Of a DNA stretch of 64,000 nucleotides, positions 1 through 7,921 are shown one piece after another; position 1 is the stretch's first letter, and every line of letters begins with the position of its first letter. The position numbers and the translations under genes are program-made. The notes beneath the pieces are model-generated. The model had not been told where the DNA came from. It ran no database searches and was given only the letters and a program-made list of their open reading frames with translations. Source of the stretch: CAYNMC01 sp964398365 (lineage in GTDB: Bacteria; Patescibacteriota; Microgenomatia; UBA1400; CAYNMC01); assembly GCA_964398365.1 (NCBI GenBank), contig CAYNMC010000038.1, positions 1-64,000 on the forward strand, read 5' to 3'.

Positions 1-1176
1 CACAGGGTACCTTCCTCGACTATTAAATCTGTCCCTATCAAGTAACAAATCTAGGCCTTTTTGCGTATACAGTACAACCTGGTTATCTTTTTTCAACCGC
101 CTGACATTGTCAAAATAATTCATCTGGCGGCTATATTTTGCGGCCAACAGCAACTCCTTAAAAGAATAAGTCTCATCCCCATGTTGGCCAGTAAAAAGTA
201 AACGGGGTGCATATTTCTCTAACAATTTTATATAATCTCCAAAGTAATCAGCGTGAAGTTGCAAGAGGTCATCATCTTTCCAAAGTTTGAAATAATCTCG
301 TGTATAACCTTCTTTGGGATTAAGCTCTACAGCTCTTAACCGCAGAGAATGTTTATCTGCAAATTTGCGAATGATTGATAAACTTTCTGTGTCATAACCT
401 TCGGGGAAATAAAATGAATAACAATAAAAATTCTCTGGTCCAATAAGCATGGCTATAATATAAGCAATCAAGGTGCAGTCAAAGCCACTTGATATTTCAC
501 AGCCTATATGGGTCCCCCGCGGAATTTTCTCAAGACGGCGCACCACCGCATCCGTTAAGACTGACTCCAGAGCTTTTGCAAACTCCCTATCATCTTTAAA
601 ATCATCCCCGGGAAGTGAAGAAAGTAAGCTTTCAATATTAATAAGAGACTTTATCTGATACGAAACACCGGATCCAAAAACAAACTCTACTACACTACCT
701 GGAGGAACCATCTTTACTGACTCAAGAACAGTACGCTCAGTTGCATGCAGTCCGTTTGTTATATATGTTAATAAACCGTCTAAGTCAGCTATTAACGGTT
801 TATGGCGGGAGACTATATTTTTAATCTCCGAAAAAGTTGATGAGAAAACGATTTGATTATCCAATACAGCAAAATAGCACGAGAGGCTTAATGTGTTATC
901 AAGACCCACCTTCAGATTTCTTTCCTGCTTATTCCAAACAAACAAGAGATATTCACAATCGCTGTTTGCGATCCGCTCAAACCCGTATTTTTCTAACTCA
1001 TCAGTCAAACTGTTTTCAGATATTCCAGGCCTGTAGCTTGAAAAATAGCCCCAGACAATCATCTCATTGTTCTCAATAAATACTTTTGCTGGCAAAACAA
1101 TGTCTTTAAGCTGTTTGCTTAATTGTTCAAACGAGGATATATCTGGCGAAAAAGTAAAAGTAAAATTAGTATTCAT
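1..1176 (-). CDS. asparagine synthetase-like enzyme, lasso-peptide cyclase type (partial, runs off left edge)
   Basis: The frame is open for 392 codons from an ATG at 1176 to the window edge, so the C-terminus is missing. The middle of the protein has the PP-loop signature of the AsnB ATP-pyrophosphatase domain in variant form, EISSGFDC (normally SGGxDS), followed by TGQHGDE. The N-terminal part resembles the class II glutaminase fold but does not begin with Met-Cys, so the catalytic cysteine is absent, as in lasso cyclases (C proteins) that adenylate a side-chain carboxylate instead of making asparagine. The start overlaps the end of the upstream PqqD-like gene by 11 nt, which suggests translational coupling. 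Family is clear from motifs; the lasso role is inferred from gene order (precursor, RRE, AsnB-like). A B2-type leader peptidase would be expected beyond the left edge. Confidence 0.8.
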   Translation of the reverse strand, partial: MNTNFTFTFSPDISSFEQLSKQLKDIVLPAKVFIENNEMIVWGYFSSYRPGISENSLTDELEKYGFERIANSDCEYLLFVWNKQERNLKVGLDNTLSLSCYFAVLDNQIVFSSTFSEIKNIVSRHKPLIADLDGLLTYITNGLHATERTVLESVKMVPPGSVVEFVFGSGVSYQIKSLINIESLLSSLPGDDFKDDREFAKALESVLTDAVVRRLEKIPRGTHIGCEISSGFDCTLIAYIIAMLIGPENFYCYSFYFPEGYDTESLSIIRKFADKHSLRLRAVELNPKEGYTRDYFKLWKDDDLLQLHADYFGDYIKLLEKYAPRLLFTGQHGDETYSFKELLLAAKYSRQMNYFDNVRRLKKDNQVVLYTQKGLDLLLDRDRFNSRGRYPV

Positions 1177-1438
1177 GCTTCTTAATTATCCCTCTCTCAA
1201 TTAAATCAGCTATAGCTTTTTTTAGAGAATTATAGTTAGCAGAAAAGGTGTTAATCCATTTTTCTAAATCTTCCTCGGTTACTGAGCCTGAAAAATCTAA
1301 GGCTTTTAAAATATGATAAAGAGGAGAGGAGATTTCTAAAATTTTGTCATTCTTCCAGTCATAGGCTATTGTTTTGTAACTTTCTTGCACATCAGAATCC
1401 AGGAAAATTATTGAATCACGATTTAAAGTGTAACGCAT
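1166..1438 (-). CDS. PqqD-like RiPP recognition element protein (B1 type)
   Basis: The 90-residue protein has the length and pattern of stand-alone PqqD/RRE proteins: a beta-rich N-terminus (residues 1-35, including RDSIIFLDSD and YDWKNDKILEIS) followed by a winged-helix half with SVTEEDLEKWI and a terminal LIERGIIKK helix-strand. Such proteins bind the leader of a ribosomal peptide precursor and hand it to the modifying enzyme. It sits directly between a short peptide gene and an AsnB-like cyclase, which is the lasso-peptide order A-B1-C. Its last codons overlap the cyclase start. The upstream Shine-Dalgarno is weak. It could be a PqqD-like protein of another RiPP class; RRE function itself is fairly sure. 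Confidence 0.72.
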   Translation of the reverse strand: MRYTLNRDSIIFLDSDVQESYKTIAYDWKNDKILEISSPLYHILKALDFSGSVTEEDLEKWINTFSANYNSLKKAIADLIERGIIKKHEY

Positions 1439-1503
1439 ACTTGCCTGGTTTTAGTCTGTTTCCAATCTAACAATACGATTTACAACAAACAAGGGTTAAT
1501 CTT

Positions 1504-1677
1504 TTATCTTCCCCATTGATGAACCCCTGGCTCCCTACCTCCTCTCTTGGCACTCATAAAGTCAGTGTTTGAACATAATTCCTTCAACCCTATTTGCTCG
1601 AGATTCAATCCTTCTTGCCCAGAAGGCTCTATAGCCTTACTAGGAATCATTGGCGGTACTTCCTTTCGAATACTCAT
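1504..1677 (-). CDS. candidate RiPP (lasso-type) precursor peptide
   Basis: A 57-residue peptide starting MSIRKEVPPMIP and ending GGREPGVHQWGR. The ATG at 1677 is chosen because a near-perfect Shine-Dalgarno (AGGAGGTGAG, 1685-1694) lies 6-7 nt upstream; an in-frame GTG at 1689 lies inside that site. The position immediately before a PqqD-like protein and an AsnB-like cyclase is where a lasso precursor belongs. The usual lasso leader pattern YxxPxLxxxG is not visible, but the Pro-rich VPPMIP and the Gly/Arg-rich tail are compatible with leader plus core. A core beginning at Ser42 would place Glu49 as residue 8, a normal macrolactam position; this is only one possible reading. The single Cys (LCSN) lies in the leader. 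Function is inferred from context. Confidence 0.55.
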   Translation of the reverse strand: MSIRKEVPPMIPSKAIEPSGQEGLNLEQIGLKELCSNTDFMSAKRGGREPGVHQWGR

Positions 1678-1684
1678 TATTTTA

Positions 1685-1694
1685 CTCACCTCCT
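1685..1694 (-). promoter_or_regulatory. strong Shine-Dalgarno of the RiPP precursor
   Basis: AGGAGGTGAG matches the 16S 3' end of this genome (GGATCACCTCCTTT) over nine bases and decides the ATG at 1677. The unknown gene starting at 5524 has a very similar site. Many core genes in this window instead appear leaderless. Confidence 0.8.
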
Positions 1695-1819
1695 TTCGGT
1701 GAACAAAATTTGTTTAACTATACGAAGACATTGTACCAATCAGAAAATGAATAGGTCAACTTTCTGAAACTTACCCAAAACACAGGTAGGTTGTTTGAAA
1801 GTTCTGAAGTTCACGAAAA

Positions 1820-2033
1820 ACGGCTACTTTTGAAGATGACACTTCAGAACTTGGAGCTAAAAGGCAAAATAGCCCGATAAGACTGGCTAAATCCCTTTGA
1901 CAAGATAGCCAATTTAGCCTCTCGTCAACTCTGGCTCGAACGATGGTATGTTTTCCGACGAATAGACTGGGCAAGTGAGCTGGAATATCCAGAATTTACC
2001 AACAAAGAAGTGGACAGATTTTTATCTCTTTGA
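1820..2033 (+). pseudogene. serine recombinase C-terminal remnant, copy 1
   Basis: One frame reads LELKGKIAR, a stop (TAA), then DWLNPFDKIANLASRQL, WLERWYVF and so on to a TGA at 2031-2033. This matches the end of the degraded large serine recombinase at 8130-9726, which reads SLKKPFDMLAKGH then QLERWYACPP. Only the last 70 or so codons are left and one internal stop is present. It contains the 53 bp direct repeat shared with the remnant at 4576 and the 17 bp identity shared with the recombinase end at 9687-9703. No upstream catalytic domain survives. Identification rests on this internal alignment. Confidence 0.6.
1884..1936 (+). repeat. 53 bp direct repeat, copy A
   Basis: Identical over 53 bp to 4576-4628, from TGGCTAAATC through CAACTCTGGCT. 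In frame it encodes WLNPFDKIANLASRQLWL, the tail of a serine recombinase. The two copies bracket the graspetide genes. Confidence 0.9.
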
Positions 2034-2583
2034 TTTATTGGATTTTCTTCCAAACAACCCTCTCGTTCTGACTGGTTGAAAAAAAGGAACAATTTTATTA
2101 GAGCTAACTGGTCAGGCATTCTCGAACTTCCAACAAACAACACTTTAATCTCCCCAACAGCTTTTAGCAATTTCCTAAGTTAAGTTTTATCATCTTAACA
2201 AGGTTAGGGTTATAACTAAAATTAAAGAGAAAATTTAGGTGTTTATTCTGAAACCCAATTTAAGCAAAAGATAGCGCAGAACTGGAATGGGATATTTGAA
2301 TATTTGTAATAAAACCTCTTGAGTTTTAACAGGATCAGCCTATTTTTTGATAATTCCCTTTTTGTTCAGCCGTAAATCTTTCAAACATTGTGTTTGTATT
2401 CGGCAATCTTAGAATTTAAGTTTAACTTCACCCTGCCTGAACTCAGAAAGATGAGGATTATAGCCAAGAGAGACAAATTGGGAAGAATAACCTAATCAAT
2501 TCCGCCAGAAATGAGCTTCGAATCTACTTCTAAGCCCTATTACTTACCACTACAAGACTGAAGGGTGTATAATCTGTAGAAAA
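2034..2583. other. intergenic stretch without a supported gene
   Basis: About 550 bp between the recombinase remnant and the ATP-grasp gene. All six frames are broken and no RNA gene was recognised. It is AT-rich and may hold the promoter of the ATP-grasp gene and further decayed mobile-element sequence. Confidence 0.6.
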
Positions 2584-3597
2584 ATGATTGAAAGAGAGTC
2601 ATTAGGGCGAGAATACAGAGATCTCCATCCACAAGTTCTTATTGTTAGTAGAAAATTGGATCCCCATGTAGATATTATTGCTAAGAAATTGAATGAAAAG
2701 AAAATACCGTTTGTAAGATTTAACACTGAAGATTTTCCCTTACGGACAACAGTAGCTATTTTGTTCGATGGCAGTAAACAATACCAAACATTAACTTTTC
2801 CTCTAGGGCGAGTGGTCCAGGGTAATGAGATCACAGGAGTTTGGTATAGAAGGCCTGCTCAATTCTAGTTTCCTTCCGAATTTTCCCCTGCAATTCAGGT
2901 GTTTGCAGAACAAGAAGCAAAGTCGACAATTATGGGCTTATGGGAAATTTTGGATTGTGTTTGGGTTAACCACCCTGAACGTAATCGAGTAGCAGAGCTA
3001 AAGATTAAACAGCTTATGGTTGCTAATGAAGTTGGCCTCGAGATTCCCAAAACCATTATAACAAATGACCCGGAAGAGGCAGAAATCTTTTTTAGAAAAA
3101 CAAAATCTGAGGGAGTAATTATTAAACGTCTTGGAGGAGGAATAGTATTAGATGGAAACCAGGGTTCAGCGATTTACACAAGCCTTGTTTCTGAAGCTGA
3201 TATCAATGATATAGGAAGAGTCAGATATACTCCCACGCTTTTCCAGGAATACATTCAAAAAGATGTTGAGCTTAGAATAACAGTTGTCGGTAATAAAGTT
3301 TTTCCCATAGAGATCCACTCACAAAAAAGTGAGAGGGCTAAATTTGATTGGAGAAGAGACACCCTAAACTTATTACATAGAGAACATCTGCTTCCCGAAG
3401 ATGTCAAACAAAAAATAATTAATTTCGTTCACAAGCTAGGTTTGAACTTTGGAGCGATAGATATGATTCTTACTCCCAATGGCAGGTATGTATTTTTAGA
3501 AATAAATCCAAACGGACAGTGGGGATGGATAGAGGATTTAACTGGACTTCCTATTTCCGATTCGATAATTAATCTTCTTGTGGGTCGCAGGGTCTAA
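2584..3597 (+). pseudogene. ATP-grasp peptide ligase (MvdD/graspetide type), interrupted by one in-frame TAG
   Basis: Residues 1-94 (including LIVSRKLDPHVDIIAKKL and PFVRFNTEDFP) and the part after 2899 lie in the same frame, separated only by TAG at 2866-2868. Together they give about 337 residues, the normal size for graspetide ligases. The N-terminal region matches the conserved start of MvdC/MvdD-type enzymes (DPHVD, FNTEDFP, GVWYRRP). The C-terminal part has the ATP-grasp lid and metal ligands (IIKRLGGG, YIQKDVELRITVVG, NFGAIDMI, FLEINPNGQWGW). Such enzymes join Thr/Ser/Lys side chains to Asp/Glu side chains in a precursor. Its 3' end overlaps the convergent DUF6624-like gene by 60 bp. 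The stop could be a true lesion, read through, or an assembly error. Confidence 0.82.
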
Positions 3598-4119
3598 TGT
3601 TTTTTTGTTTAGTTCTTTTTCTCTCGCTTTTAGTTTTGCAAGTGGTTCAACAAGATACTTTTCTCTTTCTTCATCCGTGGTGTTTTTATTGAAAGGAGCC
3701 AGTTTATAGTTTTCCCGTTTTTTTATATATTGAGTGCCGAATTGTTGTGGTAGCCCGATGCTTAATAGTAGTCTATCTAGGGCAACGGCATATAGGTTTT
3801 TCCCCCAAGGTTCTCCAAGATGATGGCTAATTGCGGCAAGCGCCGTAGCAATCATGTATGATTTGAAATCTGAACCGTGATGAAAGATGAAAGCTGCTCG
3901 ATAGAAATCATCAGCGGTTTTGATTTTTTTTGTTTTTAGAAGTTTTAGAATTTTTTTAGATGCTGCTTTCTCTAAACTTGTGAGTTTATTTACGAATTCC
4001 TTATTTTTCCAATCTTCTTCGGTACTTTTTGATCTTATTTCTTGAATTTTCTCAAACAAAACTACTAGTTCTTTGTTTGAATTTTTGTTCTTTCGAAAGA
4101 AGCCTATCTTTTTGTCCAT
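3538..4119 (-). CDS. DUF6624-like protein
   Basis: This 193-residue soluble protein shares a clear pattern with the protein at 9808-10299: FYRAAFIFHHGSDFKSY versus YHHAALIFQHGGTTADY, then LDRLLLSIGLPQQFGTQY versus MDRWLISQGKPQKYGTQF, and a C-terminal Thr-Thr-Asp-Glu-Arg segment. This layout fits the DUF6624 family as I recall it. The N-terminal 60 residues are Lys/Glu-rich and helical. It lies 9 bp after the candidate graspetide precursor on the same strand, so the two are probably co-transcribed, and its 3' end overlaps the opposing ATP-grasp gene. The biochemical role is unknown; the family assignment is from remembered sequence pattern. Confidence 0.65.
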   Translation of the reverse strand: MDKKIGFFRKNKNSNKELVVLFEKIQEIRSKSTEEDWKNKEFVNKLTSLEKAASKKILKLLKTKKIKTADDFYRAAFIFHHGSDFKSYMIATALAAISHHLGEPWGKNLYAVALDRLLLSIGLPQQFGTQYIKKRENYKLAPFNKNTTDEEREKYLVEPLAKLKAREKELNKKTLDPATHKKINYRIGNRKSS

Positions 4120-4128
4120 GGAACGCCT

Positions 4129-4377
4129 TTAATCATCAACGTAAGTGTCAGTAGTCCAATGTTTATCTCCCACCTTAGTCATTCTCTGACAAGTTGTAGG
4201 GGGTCTTTCAGGATTAAGCCCAGACATTAATACGGACGAGTCAGAACCACTGTTTTCAAGTATCCAAGTTTGTGTTTCTTCATCGTAATGACCAGTTGCA
4301 TCAAGGATATAGTCTCCCTCAATTGGTTCCATAAATTTTATCGCAAAAGGGCTAACGTCTTGAATTCTTTCTGCTAT
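4129..4377 (-). CDS. candidate graspetide (omega-ester/amide peptide) precursor
   Basis: The frame is open from a TAA at 4399-4401 to the stop at 4129. Reading from 4377 gives an 82-residue peptide whose leader contains VSPFAIKFMEP, closely resembling the PFFARFLE leader motif bound by microviridin-type ATP-grasp ligases. The C-terminus is TTDTYVDD, fitting TTxxxxDD, the Asp version of the plesiocin TTxxxxEE core. The nearby ATP-grasp ligase is the right partner. No ATG, GTG or TTG precedes the leader motif; a good Shine-Dalgarno (GGGGGTGAT, 4384-4392) points to an ATA codon at 4375-4377. Either ATA is a non-canonical start or an ATG was lost. The first ATG at 4332 would cut off the leader motif. 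DUF6624 follows 9 bp downstream. Confidence 0.62.
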   Translation of the reverse strand: MAERIQDVSPFAIKFMEPIEGDYILDATGHYDEETQTWILENSGSDSSVLMSGLNPERPPTTCQRMTKVGDKHWTTDTYVDD

Positions 4378-4383
4378 TTCTTT

Positions 4384-4392
4384 ATCACCCCC
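4384..4392 (-). promoter_or_regulatory. Shine-Dalgarno before the graspetide precursor
   Basis: GGGGGTGAT matches the local anti-SD GGATCACCTCC with one mismatch. It lies six bases before ATA (4375-4377) and is the main reason to start the precursor there rather than at the internal ATG at 4332. Confidence 0.55.
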
Positions 4393-4575
4393 TTCCGATT
4401 ATTTTTACCATAATAGTATACAATTCGTATTATAGATCTTTATTTGGTAAGGTATTATCTATAGTTAAATAATTTTCAAAGCAGAAGTCAAGTCTTCTGG
4501 TTTTCTACCTCTAGTTTTTCCACTTCGCAGGTGGAATTCTATTGACACTTTGGGAAAACTTAAGATTAGATTGGT

Positions 4576-4628
4576 TGGCTAAATCCCTTTGACAAGATAG
4601 CCAATTTAGCCTCTCGTCAACTCTGGCT
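4576..4628 (+). repeat. 53 bp direct repeat, copy B
   Basis: Exact partner of 1884-1936 in the same orientation. The pair brackets 2.6 kb holding the ATP-grasp ligase, the DUF6624-like gene and the candidate precursor. Confidence 0.9.
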
Positions 4629-4734
4629 CCCTGAAATCTACAGACTTAGAAACTGGTTTCTAGAGAATATTGAAGCTTGGAAAAATGCCTGGAATATTTC
4701 TCTACAACCAACTTTTAACTTCTCATTCAACTAA
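4576..4734 (+). pseudogene. serine recombinase C-terminal remnant, copy 2
   Basis: One frame reads WLNPFDKIANLASRQLWL and then diverges from copy 1 (PEIYRLRNWFLENIEAW) to a TAA at 4732-4734. The first 53 bp are identical to 1884-1936. Upstream coding sequence cannot be followed in one frame. The switch from identity to divergence right after the repeat looks like a recombination joint at a recombinase 3' end. Confidence 0.55.
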
Positions 4735-4828
4735 ACAAACTACTCTAGCTAATAGCTAATAAAATTATAACCACAACAAAAACCCTCCTTTATCCCAGAA
4801 GGCAATTTTCATTTAGAGACGGGTTTAT

Positions 4829-5524
4829 TTATTTCCCGCCTTCGAGTTTAGCTTTAACTTGAGATGAGATTAACTCTGCATCTTGTTGGTTAACTCCAAC
4901 AAGCTTAACCATAACTGCTTCAACTGCACCTGCCACACCATTGACATCACCAACATTAAATAAGCGTAAGACTTCTCTTGTTGGGTTATCAGGCTCTGTA
5001 TCTCTCTCAAATCTATCAAAGCTTGTAAGAAGATATCCAGTTTTACCTGCTTTCTTTTGAATAAGTAGTCTGCCACCATCAGAAAGATTATGAATATCTA
5101 AAGAGTCAAAACCATAACCGATATAGCTTGTAGGTGACATACGGTCATATGGGGGTCTAGTCTTAAAGAAATAGTTTGGATTCTCATAGGCAAGAGCCAA
5201 TTCACGAGACTGTCCTTTAGAGTCAAAGGCTACATACATTCTCACTTGATCGTATTTAGGCCTACTATCTTCAATAGTAACACCCCTGAGGTTATCATAC
5301 TCGTAAACTTGAACAACTGCTTCGAAACCTTTAGCTACTTTTGCCGAAACTAAAATACCTTTATCAGGCAATTTCTTACCACTAAGGACAATATCAAAAG
5401 GGTCTTGCCCCGGTATTTCTGCTGCACTATCTACTTCTCGTCTAAACTTACCTTGGCCACGCCTCTCAAAAAAAAATCTTAGTACCTGACCATGTTGTTC
5501 TGGTGTTAGTTTATCTTCTGTCAA
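4829..5524 (-). CDS. unknown 231-residue soluble protein
   Basis: I do not recognise this family. The start is a TTG at 5524 placed 8-9 nt after a strong Shine-Dalgarno (AGGAGGTGAG), nearly the same leader as the RiPP precursor at 1677. The protein has no signal peptide or membrane segment. It begins with a helical LTPEQHGQVLRFFFERRG segment, has a long beta-rich middle with many Tyr and Asp (VQVYEYDNLRGVTI, VRMYVAFDSKG), and ends in a helical NGVAGAVEAVMVKL segment. No catalytic motif is obvious. It stands alone between two recombinase-related segments, so it is probably element cargo. Intact frame and good initiation signals suggest it is expressed. Confidence 0.7.
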   Translation of the reverse strand: MTEDKLTPEQHGQVLRFFFERRGQGKFRREVDSAAEIPGQDPFDIVLSGKKLPDKGILVSAKVAKGFEAVVQVYEYDNLRGVTIEDSRPKYDQVRMYVAFDSKGQSRELALAYENPNYFFKTRPPYDRMSPTSYIGYGFDSLDIHNLSDGGRLLIQKKAGKTGYLLTSFDRFERDTEPDNPTREVLRLFNVGDVNGVAGAVEAVMVKLVGVNQQDAELISSQVKAKLEGGK

Positions 5525-5737
5525 CTTAACTCACCTCCTCTCACTTTGTATTTTACTTAACTATTAACTTTCGAACTGAAGTAGATTATATCAAATCACC
5601 TAGCCAAATAACAAATTTAAAATGTATTGAATAAATCCCCAAAATATGCGAACATATAGACAGTAAAAGGTTTAGTCTTTTAGTTTCAGCCACAGTTTTA
5701 GTGTCAGTATTAGCTAAACATATCTGTGGCATTTTTT

Positions 5738-6586
5738 ATGAAAAAACTAAAAGATACTAAACCAACTTTTATTGATCTCTTTTCAGGCTGTGGTGGTCTA
5801 TCACTCGGCTTTGAGATGGCTGGGCTTAAGTCAGTCTTAGCTTGTGACTTCTGGAAATCCGCCTGTTTGACCTTCAAGAATAACTTTCCCGATTGTCCTC
5901 TCTTTGAAGGTGACGTTAAAGATTTAACCAAAAAGAAACTTACTGAATTAATTGGCAAAGAAGATATTGATGTTGTAGTTGGTGATCCGCCATGTCAGGG
6001 CTTTTCAACCGCGGGTAAACAATGGATTGATGACCCTAGGAACAGAGTATTTGTTGAATTCACAAGAATTATCAGCTTAGTTGAACCTAAATATGTGGTC
6101 ATGGAAAATGTACCACCTATTTTGACTTTAGCTTCAGGTAGATTCTAAAAAGAAATATTTGCAACTTACAATAAAAATGGATATCAGGTTAAAGCCAATA
6201 TCTTAAATACCAGATATTATGGAGTTCCCCAGGAGAGAAAAAGAGCTGTCTTTTTGGCACGGAGAACAGGATTAAAAGAACCGCAGTACCCAGAACCTAA
6301 AGCTCTGCCATATATTACCTGTAAAGAAGCTATTTCAGACTTAGAGAATGAAGAATTTGCAGAAAAGAAAGAATACAGCTCACAGGCACAATCTGAGTAT
6401 CAAATCTGGTCGCGTGGCGACTCAGGAGAGCTTTTCAATCATGTGCCTAGCGATATTAGTCTCTTGAACCAAAGGAGAGCTTCTGTAGTCAAACAGGGTG
6501 GCAGTGAGCTTGACTTGCCAAATTGGCTAAAGCTCAAATCAAGAAGAATAAACCCAAAGTTGAAGAATATCTCCAGCCAAAACTGA
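5738..6586 (+). pseudogene. DNA (cytosine-5) methyltransferase, broken and 3'-truncated
   Basis: The N-terminal half has motif I (FIDLFSGCGGLSLGFEMAG), motif IV with the catalytic Cys (GDPPCQGFSTAG) and motif VI (VVMENVP). A single TAA at 6146-6148 interrupts the frame, after which it resumes in the same frame with the motif VIII region (RYYGVPQERKRAVFLA). Only the first part of the target-recognition region follows (DLPNWLKLKSRR). Motifs IX and X are missing and the frame ends at 6586 close to an 18 bp palindrome. It is a class of enzyme used in restriction-modification or by phages. No restriction enzyme is adjacent. With both an internal stop and a lost C-terminus it is very unlikely to be active. 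Confidence 0.85.
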
Positions 6587-6592
6587 CTTGGT

Positions 6593-6610
6593 GAGCTTCT
6601 TAAGAAGCTC
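6593..6610. repeat. perfect 18 bp palindrome at a pseudogene junction
   Basis: GAGCTTCTTAAGAAGCTC is fully self-complementary and is flanked by GACTT and AAGTC, so the hairpin extends with a small bulge. It lies exactly where the methyltransferase fragment ends and the next fragment begins. Confidence 0.75.
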
Positions 6611-6663
6611 AAGTCTAGTTTATTTTGTTGACACTTTAACCCAAAATCCTTTTGCCAGCGGCT

Positions 6664-7671
6664 ATATTCCCCCCCAGAGGGCCATAAAACCTATGACATG
6701 CTGCCGCAATTAAATAACAAGGCTTTTATTGTTAAAGATTACACAACAATATTTTCTTTAAACAGCGAAACAGTTAAAAAACTGCTTGGTGAGCTGGTTT
6801 CAATTTATGATGGGATATTTAAAAAATTCTCACCCACAAGGGGTTTAAAGGAATACACTACTAACTTCTCTCATATCGGCTGTATTACTCCAACTGCTTT
6901 AAACCGCCATACCCAATATATGAATATCATTGGCCCAAGATTTCTCTTTTACAGAATACCAAAGTTAAATTCTGAAGATAGCAAAAAAGGGTTTGAAATA
7001 GCCTGGCAGGAAGGCAGAAAAGACAATCTCAAAAGAATTGAAAAAATAGTTTGCGATTTTATAAATCAGATAGTTAACAAGTTAGAGACAGAAAAAATAT
7101 TGAAATTGGCTTCGGCGATGAAGATATCAAAACCAAATTAGAGCAGTTAGCCATATTTACCAGCAAATCTAGAGGAATAGTTATTACCCAAGAGCAGACT
7201 TTTAAAGATGATGAAGATAAAACAATTTCTTACCATGAAGTTGTCGATTGGCAGGTAGAAGAACCTTGGCAGGCATTCCAACAGCTTAAAGGGCTAGCTG
7301 TATCTTTAGCTTTAGTAAACCAGACTAACAAGATATCAGATGAAGAAATTTATATTTTAGAAAAAATTGTCCTGTCCTCTATGCCTGTCCAGAGAGCAGA
7401 AGCTCTGGAGTGTTTTAAATATGAAAAAACCCTAACTGCCAAACAGTTATCAGAGCTGACAAAAAAATCAGTAAGAACTTGTCAAAGACTGTTAAAAGAG
7501 CTTCAATTCCTAGACATTATTGAATCTTCTGACTCAGATGGGACAACCGCCAAAGAATACTCGATTAAAAAGCAATATATAAGTTTTTTTCAGACTACCC
7601 CTTCTAACTTCTTGTCGCGCTTAAAAGAAGAACTGGAAAATAACCCAAGAGAGAAAATCGCAGTTTACTGA
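6664..7671 (+). pseudogene. mobile-element replication protein (AAA/primase-like), 5'-truncated and frameshifted
   Basis: The 5' part (SPPEGHKTYDMLPQL, FIVKDYTTIF, IGCITPTALNRHTQYM, GPRFLFYRIP) resembles the C-terminal half of AAA/primase-type proteins of plasmids and integrative elements; the Walker A region would lie further 5' and is missing. A frameshift near 7100 moves the continuation (FGDEDIKTKLEQLAIF, then TKKSVRTCQRLLKEL, a helix-turn-helix) to another frame ending at 7671. The second half therefore carries a DNA-binding domain, as in such replication proteins. The order methyltransferase, replication protein, small protein, serine recombinase is typical of an integrative element. 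The exact family is uncertain. Confidence 0.5.
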
Positions 7672-7921
7672 CTCAAGACCTCAAACCAATACCCGATAGC
7701 GATTTAACACTTTATCTTAAATCTGCAGAAAAGTGGCTGACTGACAATCTGGAGCAATGTCAAGCTGGCAATGGTGAATATGACTTTATTCACTCTGTTT
7801 GGGAAAAGATAAAAAAGAGGCTGAAAAAAGAGAAAAAGAAGCCAATAAACAAAATAAATCTAGCCAGTTTAACCAAAGAAGTCTTGATGAATCTCTTAAC
7901 CCATGACCACTCAAATTATTA
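7668..7921 (+). pseudogene. small element gene fragment
   Basis: An open stretch encodes LTQDLKPIPDSDLTLYLKSA and a Lys-rich tail ending LLTHDHSNY. It has no clear start codon and begins one frame over from the end of the preceding fragment, so it is either the frameshifted continuation of that gene or a small accessory protein that lost its start. Its stop overlaps the next gene by 19 bp. Confidence 0.35.

Noticed and set aside
837..1079. An 80-codon plus-strand frame within the AsnB-like gene
   Set aside because: It lies antisense to a continuous 392-codon frame with clear AsnB motifs and has no domain or initiation signal.
4129..4332. Starting the graspetide precursor at the internal ATG at 4332
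   Set aside because: This would leave out SPFAIKF, the leader motif that the ligase should recognise, and there is no Shine-Dalgarno before it.
1884..4628. CRISPR repeats
   Set aside because: There are only two 53 bp copies 2.6 kb apart, and both code for a recombinase tail. No regularly spaced array is present anywhere in the window.
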